Assembly: GCA_016179845.1 (NCBI GenBank)
Contig: JACPCK010000045.1
Coordinates: 1-48,584 of the forward strand
Source: Chloroflexota bacterium
GTDB lineage: Bacteria; Chloroflexota; Dehalococcoidia; Lucifugimonadales; JACPCK01
Length of the DNA: 48,584 bases
Reading direction: 5' to 3'
Part shown: in pieces, positions 8,259 to 14,891 of the stretch
Layout: each line of letters begins with the position of its first letter
How positions within the stretch are numbered: position 1 is the stretch's first letter
Notes under the pieces: model-generated
The model's input: only the letters and a program-made list of their open reading frames with translations
Databases searched by the model: none
Told to the model about the DNA's origin: nothing
Made by a program: the position numbers and the translations under genes

Positions 8259-9316
8259 GCCGGCGGGCCTCCCGGTTGGTCTTTCCTCTCCTTGAAGGGC
8301 TCCTCCCTATCCTGACCCAGCAACTCCTTGCCCTTCCTAACCAGGGACTCGCCAGCCATTAGGGTTAGGAACCTCTCCCCGGTGCCGAGGTCATCGGCCT
8401 TCCTGGCCTTCCTGGCCTTCCGTCCATCCCTGTCCGTCAGCCAGAGGGCCCGGGCCTCCCACGCCTTCACCAGGGTCTTGCCCAGGGCCTCCTCGTCCTC
8501 CACCATCATCCTCTTCATGTCGTGGAGCCGAGCTATGAACTCATCAATCCAGTGGATTATAGGCTCCTTGTTGGTGAGCAGTATCCCCTTGTGCATCTCG
8601 GGGTCCCCGGAGGCCAGGCGGGATATGTCCCTGTACCCTGTAGCGGCCAGCTTGGACATCTCCTTCCAGCCAGGGCTTGTGCCCGTAGCAGTCACCAGCG
8701 TTGTGGAGATCACCATGGGCAGGTGGCTTACTGCCGCTACGTAGGCGTCGTGCTCGTAGGCATCTATGAAGCAAGGCGTCGCGCCGACATTCTCCGCCAG
8801 CCGAACGACCGAGGAGACCGCCGCGGAGGTGGCCCCTCTCCCCGGCACGATAAACCACGAAGCTCCCTCAAAAAGGGTCGCCTCTGCTGCATCAGGCCCC
8901 GACCTCTCTCTCCCCGCCATCGGATGCCCCCCTACAAAGCTCACGCCCGAGGGAAGAAGCTCACTGGCCCAGGAGAGAACGGTGGTCTTGGAGCTCCCCG
9001 TGTCTGTCACCACACTGCCGGGCTGTAGGCGGCTCCCAAGGGCCTGAAGCAGCTCCCTCATGGCGAGGAGGGGAGTCGCCAGGATTACCATCCCCGCCCC
9101 ATCAACGACCTCGTCTAGACGAGAGTATGCCTTGTCCACCGCACCCATCTTGGAAGCCTTGCTCAGGGCAGAATGGTCCTTGTCGTAGCCTACTATCTCG
9201 GTATTGGGCAGCTTCCCCTTCCTCAGGGCAAGCCCAATGGAACTGCCTATTAGCCCCAGTCCCACAATAGCTACCCGCTGCACCGCACCTGCCCTCCTCT
9301 CCTGAGTAGCACTCAT
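8249..9316 (-). CDS. tyrA: Prephenate dehydrogenase
   Basis: A 355-aa NAD(P)-dependent enzyme that converts prephenate to 4-hydroxyphenylpyruvate in tyrosine synthesis. I chose the ATG at 9316 because the Rossmann motif VAIVGLGLIGSSIGLALRKG then begins ~17 residues in; the longer open frame upstream has no family features. VVTDTGSSKTTVLSWA and FVGGHPMAGRERSGPDAA are family signatures, with the conserved HPMAG. The helical C-terminal dimerisation domain contains HDAYVAAVSHLPMVIS. No ACT or chorismate mutase domain is fused. A Lys/Arg-rich tail (RKARKARKADD) follows. Confidence 0.94.
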   Translation of the reverse strand: MSATQERRAGAVQRVAIVGLGLIGSSIGLALRKGKLPNTEIVGYDKDHSALSKASKMGAVDKAYSRLDEVVDGAGMVILATPLLAMRELLQALGSRLQPGSVVTDTGSSKTTVLSWASELLPSGVSFVGGHPMAGRERSGPDAAEATLFEGASWFIVPGRGATSAAVSSVVRLAENVGATPCFIDAYEHDAYVAAVSHLPMVISTTLVTATGTSPGWKEMSKLAATGYRDISRLASGDPEMHKGILLTNKEPIIHWIDEFIARLHDMKRMMVEDEEALGKTLVKAWEARALWLTDRDGRKARKARKADDLGTGERFLTLMAGESLVRKGKELLGQDREEPFKERKDQPGGPPAWK

Positions 9317-9366
9317 TATAGCGCGCGACTCCGCCTGGTCTATGGAGACGTTCCCTAACCCCCGGG

Positions 9367-10065
9367 TCAGCCTATCACCCGGGCACCGGTCAACACCTCC
9401 GACAGGAGGTTGATAGGAGGAAACAGGATGCGGCCCAGGATGTTGAGCCTGGGTAACGACGCCCCGCCAAACCTGGGAAGCCAGTCTATGGCTATTATGA
9501 GAAGGAGTATCCCCGGCCCCCACGCCTCCAGCCGGGCGAAGCTCCTGGCCCAGGCCCTGGGCAGAAGGGCCAGGAGCACCTTGAAGCCGTCCAGCGGCGC
9601 CAGGGGCAGAAGATTGAACACGGCTAGCATCAGGTTGTAGAAAAAGATGGAAGAGAGAAAGAGATCCGGCCAGCCTCCCGGCTCCAGGATGCCCACGTTT
9701 GCCCGAAAAAGCTGCCCCACAATACCGGCCACAACTACGTTCGAAAGAGGTCCTGCCAGCGAGACCAGGGCCATCCCCTGCACCGCATTCCGCCCAAACG
9801 CGAGGGCGTTGACGGGAGTAGGCTTTCCCCAGCCAAAGCCTGCCAGGAACAGGAGGATTGTACCCATGGGGTCCAGGTGGGCCAGCGGGTTGAGCGTAAG
9901 GCGTCCCTGCCTCCTGGCCGTGGAGTCCCCCAGTCGGTAGGAGACCAGGGCGTGGCTGAACTCGTGCACCGTGATTCCAACGATGAGTCCCGCAGCCACG
10001 GAGAGCAACAGGAGAAAGAAGGCAACGGGGTCCCGAAAGAGAAGGTCGTAGTTGGCGAAAATCAT
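9367..10065 (-). CDS. Site-2-type membrane metalloprotease, M50 family
   Basis: A 232-aa polytopic membrane protein. The zinc motif HEFSH lies in a transmembrane helix (GIVHEFSHALVSYRLGD context) at about residues 34-38. The third ligand region is FNLLPLAPLDGFKVLLAL, the NPxxDG-like motif. GRLTLNPLAHLDPMGTILL is also typical of the small YwhC/SREBP-protease-like subgroup that lacks a PDZ domain. Such enzymes cleave substrates within the membrane; the substrate here cannot be inferred. GAGGTG precedes the ATG. It lies 50 bp upstream of tyrA in the same direction. Confidence 0.9.
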   Translation of the reverse strand: MIFANYDLLFRDPVAFFLLLLSVAAGLIVGITVHEFSHALVSYRLGDSTARRQGRLTLNPLAHLDPMGTILLFLAGFGWGKPTPVNALAFGRNAVQGMALVSLAGPLSNVVVAGIVGQLFRANVGILEPGGWPDLFLSSIFFYNLMLAVFNLLPLAPLDGFKVLLALLPRAWARSFARLEAWGPGILLLIIAIDWLPRFGGASLPRLNILGRILFPPINLLSEVLTGARVIG

Positions 10066-10165
10066 AGGCTAGAACACCTCAGTGTCCCCGGGACCCGTCT
10101 ATCCTCAGCTCCCACCGGTCTCTCACCCCCTGACGGCACTGGCAGACCACCTCGGCGGGCCGAGG

Positions 10166-10942
10166 CTATTCTTCCTCCTCCTCTTCTTCTTCCTCCTCGT
10201 GCCTGTGCGGTGGCCGAGCAGCAAGGGGAGCGACGTTAGGAATAAGGGCCGATGACCTGTCTGGCCGTGGTCGACGCCGCGCCAGCTCCCCCATCTTCTT
10301 CCTCGTCGCGCCCAGGGCCTCTGGGGTGGCTTTCTCTACGTCAATCACCAGCCCATCGATGCCTATGTCCCAGAGACACTGGATCTCCCAGGAGGTAACC
10401 GGGCTCGATCGGGCCAGCAGCACCGGCTTGCCTGTGAATCCCCGCACTGAGCTGATCAACATGAGAGTCTTCAGGCTTATGGGCGTCTCCTCCACCGACT
10501 CCATGACCACTCCATCCACTGGCATGTCCTCGATAGTGCGCCCCAGCTCATCGTCCAGAGTCCCTGCAACGTAAAGGAAGCGCCCCATTTCATCCTTCAG
10601 CGCATCCAGAGGCGTGCCCTGGGCCGGCACAACAACAAAATCGCACCCCTTCTCCTTGAGCCAGGCAGCCTGCTCGCCGTCCAGGGAGTTGGCCCATACT
10701 CCCCAGGCCTCCCCGGAGAGGGCGGAGGCTACCTTCTCCAGGCTCTGCTTCTTCACCGCTTCCAAACGGAAGACGAGTGCGTCCGGCTTGCCATCCGTGT
10801 TCGGCGGGTCCTTGGTGGGATGCTGATAGAGCCCTACAAGGACCATGGGGCAGACCTTCTCCTGCTGGGAAGCAGGCCCGAAACCCAGGCGGGCTGGCGC
10901 CTCCCTATTAGCCCTTTCGATGCGGTCCGTTAGCTTACTCAC
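10166..10942 (-). CDS. Unknown conserved-looking protein with ten-glutamate tail
   Basis: A 258-aa soluble protein starting at GTG 10942. An alternating alpha/beta pattern (MVLVGLYQ, DALVFRLEAV, CDFVVVPAQG, VDGVVMESVE, KPVLLARSS, IDGLVIDVEKATPEAL) suggests a TIM-barrel-like fold. I do not recognise a catalytic signature. The last ~45 residues are low complexity: Arg-rich (ARRRPRPDRSS), then HRH and exactly ten Glu residues to the stop. The poly-Glu comes from a GAA/GAG run and may be length-variable. It sits between ilvD and the M50 protease. Its function is unknown. Confidence 0.65.
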   Translation of the reverse strand: MSKLTDRIERANREAPARLGFGPASQQEKVCPMVLVGLYQHPTKDPPNTDGKPDALVFRLEAVKKQSLEKVASALSGEAWGVWANSLDGEQAAWLKEKGCDFVVVPAQGTPLDALKDEMGRFLYVAGTLDDELGRTIEDMPVDGVVMESVEETPISLKTLMLISSVRGFTGKPVLLARSSPVTSWEIQCLWDIGIDGLVIDVEKATPEALGATRKKMGELARRRPRPDRSSALIPNVAPLAARPPHRHEEEEEEEEEE

Positions 10943-11015
10943 CTTAGGCCTTTCCGCTCCTCTCTATCGAGTCCGGCACAACCCCTTATGCCAGTTGACA
11001 TAACATCAGGCCGCT

Positions 11016-12701
11016 TCATCCAGTCACAGCACCCTGAGATGCTGAGCCCACCAGCCGGGCGTACTTCATCAACACCCCTGATGTGTAAGGAGCCGGACGT
11101 GGCTGCCACGCCCGACGTCTTCTCTCCAGCTCCCCTTGCGGAATCTCTAGCTCCAGCCTCCTCCCCGGGATGTCCAGCGTTATCATGTCCCCGTCATGCA
11201 CCAGGGCGATGGCGCCGCCCACGGCAGCCTCCGGGGCCACGTGGCCCACCATCAGGCCATGGGTTGCCCCTGAGAAGCGGCCGTCGGTGATGAGCACCAC
11301 CTGTTCACCTAACCCCTGGCCCACCAGGGCCGCCGTTACCGCCAGCATCTCCCGCATTCCGGGGCCGCCCTTGGGACCTTCGTAGCGGATGACCACCACG
11401 TCTCCCGGGCGGATCCCCCTCCTCTGTATGACCTGAAAGGCGTCCTCTTCCCTATCAAAGACCCGCGCTGGCCCTCGGAACCGCTCATGCTGGGTGCCCG
11501 CCACCTTGAGAATAGACCCCTCTGGCGCCAGGTTGCCTTTGAGTACAGCCAGTCCACCGGTAGGCTTTATGGGCGCCTCCAAGGAGTACACCACCGGCTG
11601 ACTATCTACCGTCCCGGCTTCCCGCAGGTTCTCCTCCAGGGTCTTGCCGGTCACTGTCAGGGCGTCGCCGTGGAGCAGGCCGCCTTTCAGCAGACGCTTC
11701 ATCACCAGGGCCACGCCGCCGTATCGGTCCAGGTCTGCCATCACGTGCCTGCCGCCGGGCCGCATGTCCGCTATGTACGGCGTCTTGCGGCCAATTCGGT
11801 CGAAGTCGTCCAGGCTAAGGGACACCCCCGCCTCGTGGGCGATGGCCAGAAGGTGGAGCACGGCGTTTGTAGAGCCCCCCATGGCCACCACTACCGTGAT
11901 GGCGTTCTCCAGGGCCTTCCTTGTAATGATGTCCCTGGGCCTGATGCCCAGTCCCAGAAGACGTACCGCCGCCTGTCCCGCCGAGTACGCTATCTGTAGC
12001 TTTCGGCCGTCTACCGCGGGGACCGAGGCGTCGCCAGGCAGGGACATCCCCAGGGCCTCAATGGCAGAGGACATGGTATTGGCGGTAAAGAGGCCCGCAC
12101 AGGAGCCTTCACCCGGGCAGGCGCAGGCCTCCAGCTCCCTCAGTTCCTCCAAGCCCATGGCGCCCGTAGAGTACGCACCCACCGCCTCAAAGACGTCCTG
12201 GATGTTCACCGGCTGACCTCGATAGCTGCCTGCCAGTATGGTGCCCCCGTACACGAATACGGTAGGCAGATTCAGACGCGCCGCCGCCATGATAGCCCCA
12301 GGCAGGTTCTTGTCGCAGCCAGCGATGGTGACCAGCCCATCCAGCCTCTCGCCAAAGGCCACCACCTCGATGGAATCGGCAATAACCTCCCGGCTGACCA
12401 GGGAGACCTTCATCCCCTCGGTGCCCATCGAGATGCCATCGCTGACCGTTATGGTGCCAAACTCGAAGGGCGTCCCCGCGGCGTCCCTCACACCCTGCTT
12501 GGCCCGCTGGGCCAGGCGGCCCAGATGCATGTTGCAGGGGGTCACGTCGCTGGCCATGTTGGCCACCCCTATAAAGGGCCTCTCCAGGTCCCGGTCGGTG
12601 AGCCCCATAGCCCTGAGCATGGCCCGCGCCGGCGCCCGCTCGGGACCCTCGGTAACCTCCCTACTGCGGTGCTTGAGATTCAAAGGCTTCATGGTCTGCA
12701 C
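11016..12701 (-). CDS. ilvD: Dihydroxy-acid dehydratase
   Basis: A 561-aa Fe-S enzyme that dehydrates 2,3-dihydroxy-isovalerate and 2,3-dihydroxy-3-methylvalerate in valine/isoleucine synthesis. GTG 12701 is preferred because GGAGGG lies 7 nt upstream; the ATG three codons later is too far from that site. Cluster and active-site motifs are present: TPCNMHLG, GCDKNLPG and CACPGEGSCAGLFTANTM. GRFSGATHGLMVGHVAPEAA is the C-terminal signature. The length fits the shorter ILVD/EDD branch. It is a single gene without other ilv genes nearby. The end, at 11016, lies 73 bp upstream of the unknown GTG-start gene. Confidence 0.96.
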   Translation of the reverse strand: MQTMKPLNLKHRSREVTEGPERAPARAMLRAMGLTDRDLERPFIGVANMASDVTPCNMHLGRLAQRAKQGVRDAAGTPFEFGTITVSDGISMGTEGMKVSLVSREVIADSIEVVAFGERLDGLVTIAGCDKNLPGAIMAAARLNLPTVFVYGGTILAGSYRGQPVNIQDVFEAVGAYSTGAMGLEELRELEACACPGEGSCAGLFTANTMSSAIEALGMSLPGDASVPAVDGRKLQIAYSAGQAAVRLLGLGIRPRDIITRKALENAITVVVAMGGSTNAVLHLLAIAHEAGVSLSLDDFDRIGRKTPYIADMRPGGRHVMADLDRYGGVALVMKRLLKGGLLHGDALTVTGKTLEENLREAGTVDSQPVVYSLEAPIKPTGGLAVLKGNLAPEGSILKVAGTQHERFRGPARVFDREEDAFQVIQRRGIRPGDVVVIRYEGPKGGPGMREMLAVTAALVGQGLGEQVVLITDGRFSGATHGLMVGHVAPEAAVGGAIALVHDGDMITLDIPGRRLELEIPQGELERRRRAWQPRPAPYTSGVLMKYARLVGSASQGAVTG

Positions 12702-12822
12702 CGTCAACCCTCCTTCTTCGCCCCTTGTGTCTCCCAGGGACTGCCTGGAATGGGAACTCCTGCTTCCTCCGGTATTCCTCGTAAAGATATAAGGAAGCGG
12801 AGCCCTCTCCTGTCTCACATTC

Positions 12823-12897
12823 TGGAGCCACCGGTCGGAGTCGAACCGACGACCCGCGGTTTACGAAACCGCTGCTCTGCCTCTGAGCTACGGTGGC
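12823..12897 (-). tRNA. tRNA-Thr (anticodon CGT)
   Basis: A 75-nt cloverleaf including an encoded CCA. The acceptor stem is GCCACCG/CGGTGGC with discriminator T. The D stem is GCTC/GAGC, the anticodon stem GCGGT/ACCGC with loop TTCGTAA (anticodon CGT), and the T stem GTCGG/CCGAC with loop TTCGACT. It lies in the gap between ilvD and the permease gene, on the same strand as both. Confidence 0.96.
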
Positions 12898-12937
12898 CCT
12901 CCATATCTTACCACGGGCCCCAGCACCCCTAACAACC

Positions 12938-14191
12938 TCACCTGAGAAAACCAGCCTTCCACTCCAGCGTCAGGATGCCTATAGAGATGGCCAGCGTCAC
13001 AGCCGTCACCAGCAGGCCTACCCGGAGGAACTCGCCAAACGGCACGGTCACCCCTTCGCGTGCGGCCGTCTCAGCCACTATGATGTTGGACACGGCTCCT
13101 ATGAGGGTAGCGTTGCCGCCTAGCGTAGCGCCGGCGGCCAAGCTCAACCACAAAACATTGCCTGGTACACCTTCTATTAGCGGGATCACCAGCATGGTCA
13201 GAGGCACATTGCTCACCAACTGGCTCACTCCGGTGCTCACCACATGCAGGGAGACGATACCACCCAGGTCAGGCGTCACGCTTATCTGCCTCAGCAGCGC
13301 GTCCAGGACCCCTGCATTCCTGGCTCCGCCGATGACCACGAACAGCCCGGCGAAAAAGAGGAGCAGCACCCAGTCCACCCCGCGAATGATCTCCGAGGGC
13401 CTCACCCGGCTCACGAGCAGGACCGCTGCTCCAGCAGCCAGCGCCACCACCGATATCTCCACCCCCAGCGTCGACGAGAGGAAGAAGGCGATGACGGTGC
13501 CAGAAACAATAAGAAAGGCCAGCCCGATTCTGGCTGGATGCAGTCTTTCGGCCTCCCTTATGTGGGCCATGTCCCTCACGAAAACGTTGTGGAACTCCCG
13601 CCGGTACACGAACCGTAGCAGAACGACGAGGGCGATACAGCCCGCTATCGCTACAGGGGCCAGCAGAAGGAAAAAGCGCCCAAAGGAGATGCCTGACGTC
13701 ACGCCGATAAGCATGTTCTGAGGGTTCCCCACTATGGTAGCCGTGGAGCCTATGTTTGAGGCCATGGCCTCCCCTATGAGATACGGTACGGGATTGGCAC
13801 GGAGCAGCCGGCAGGCCCGTATTACCACAGGAGTGAAAAGAAGCACTACGGTGTCATTCACAAGGAAGGCGCTCAGGACACCCGTAGAGACCACCACGAC
13901 AACCAGCAACCGCAACGGCGATGTCCCCACTGACAGGAGCCGCCCCGCCAGGTACGTGAAGAACCCCAGCCTTTCCAGCACCACCACCAGCATCATCATC
14001 CCCAGGAGAAGGCCAATGGTATGAAAGTCGATAGCCCTCACTGCATCCTGAAAGGACAGGACCCCCAGCAGGATCATGAGGACAGCCCCAGTGAAGGCCG
14101 CCGAAGGCCGGTCTATATTGACACGGGGAAGCCGGGTGAAAGCCACGCCCAGGTACGTAAGTCCCAGAACAACGGCCGCGGTGACGAACAT
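12938..14191 (-). CDS. SLC13/ArsB/NhaD-type ion transporter
   Basis: A 417-aa integral membrane protein with about 11 hydrophobic helices. The inverted repeat architecture of the ion-transporter superfamily is visible. The first half has FHTIGLLLGMMMLVVVLERLG and NDTVVLLFTPVVIR, then IGSTATIVGNPQNMLIG. The second half has VDWVLLLFFAGLFVVIGGAR, QLVSNVPLTMLVIPL and LGGNATLIGAVSNIIV. The paired NDT/GNPQN and SNVP/GGNATLIGA hairpins are the substrate-binding loops of ArsB/NhaD/CitM-like carriers. The ion is undetermined: arsenite, sodium or an organic anion are all possible. GAGAGG precedes the ATG. Confidence 0.85.
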   Translation of the reverse strand: MFVTAAVVLGLTYLGVAFTRLPRVNIDRPSAAFTGAVLMILLGVLSFQDAVRAIDFHTIGLLLGMMMLVVVLERLGFFTYLAGRLLSVGTSPLRLLVVVVVSTGVLSAFLVNDTVVLLFTPVVIRACRLLRANPVPYLIGEAMASNIGSTATIVGNPQNMLIGVTSGISFGRFFLLLAPVAIAGCIALVVLLRFVYRREFHNVFVRDMAHIREAERLHPARIGLAFLIVSGTVIAFFLSSTLGVEISVVALAAGAAVLLVSRVRPSEIIRGVDWVLLLFFAGLFVVIGGARNAGVLDALLRQISVTPDLGGIVSLHVVSTGVSQLVSNVPLTMLVIPLIEGVPGNVLWLSLAAGATLGGNATLIGAVSNIIVAETAAREGVTVPFGEFLRVGLLVTAVTLAISIGILTLEWKAGFLR

Positions 14192-14325
14192 CCCTCTCAG
14201 TCCCTAAGCAGGAGGCGATTGTACCCTCTCAAAGGGATTGCGTCCAGAGCAAGCTGCCGCGTCGTTGACTACGAAAGCTAGCTAAAGTAGAATCAAGGTG
14301 GTTCCTCTACGGCGATTGCCTGATC

Positions 14326-14402
14326 GGCCCGGTGGTGTAGCGGCCAAACATACCTCCCTGTCACGGAGGAGATCGGGGGTTCGAATCCCCCCCGGGTCGC
14401 CA
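14326..14402 (+). tRNA. tRNA-Asp (anticodon GTC)
   Basis: A 77-nt cloverleaf with encoded CCA. The acceptor stem is GGCCCGG/CCGGGTC with discriminator G. The D stem is GTGT/ACAT, the anticodon stem CCTCC/GGAGG with loop CTGTCAC (GTC), and the T stem GGGGG/CCCCC with TTCGAAT. It lies between the permease and the acyl-CoA locus. Confidence 0.96.
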
Positions 14403-14455
14403 TTTCCCTCCTTGTCCCGATAGCCATTGGGACTATGCCCTTCTCAGAGAAGACC

Positions 14456-14484
14456 TTGGTGAAGTTGCGTCCGTATAGTAAAAT
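14456..14484 (+). promoter_or_regulatory. Putative promoter of the acyl-CoA locus
   Basis: TTGGTG (14456-14461), a 17-bp spacer and TAAAAT (14479-14484), about 55 bp before the remnant thiolase start at 14538. A strong ribosome site, GGAGGGAGG, lies just before that ATG. The initiation signals therefore remain although the first gene is broken. Confidence 0.45.
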
Positions 14485-14537
14485 GGCCCCGGCCACTAAC
14501 GGTTCGGGCCGCTCAGGCTCCGCCTGGAGGGAGGAAA

Positions 14538-14828
14538 ATGGCAGAGCTCAGGGAGCTTCGCGATAAGACCGCTATCGTCGGCGTTGGCAATACGGATTTC
14601 GGCGCCCTCTGCAGAAACCTGGACCCTGAGCGCAGCCTCTACGACCTGGGCATGACAGCCCTGAAGATGGCCCTTGACGACGCCGGTCTAACCAAGAGCG
14701 ACGTCGACGGCGTTATCGTCAGCCGTATCCCGGACTACACCCGCTTCTGCGACATGCATGTGGAGGTGGTGTTCGACGACGTGACCCCCGAGATAACCCT
14801 CCCTAGATTCAAGCCGCTCGATCGCTGA
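14538..14828 (+). pseudogene. Deletion remnant: thiolase N-terminus joined to DUF35 C-terminus
   Basis: An open frame of 96 codons made of two unrelated pieces. Residues 1-~73 (AIVGVGNTDFGALCR, YDLGMTALKMALDDAGL, DVDGVIVSR) match the beginning of SCP2-type thiolases / acetyl-CoA acetyltransferases, which are normally ~390 aa. The end (VEVVFDDVTPEITLPRFKP) matches the extreme C-terminus of DUF35 OB-fold acyl-CoA-associated proteins. Thiolase and DUF35 genes are usually adjacent. I infer one in-frame deletion from within the thiolase to near the DUF35 stop, with the junction near the Cys-Asp-Met-His codons. The catalytic Cys and His of the thiolase are absent, so activity is not expected. Confidence 0.75.
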
Positions 14829-14891
14829 TACGCCCATGTCTGAGCTGTCATTGATTCCAGGCAACGCCACCAGGAGTTGAGGAGGCGAGAA

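Noticed and set aside
8249-9523. Longer prephenate dehydrogenase starting at 9523
   Set aside because: The first 69 residues overlap the end of the M50 protease gene and carry no domain. ATG 9316 places the Rossmann motif at the expected distance.
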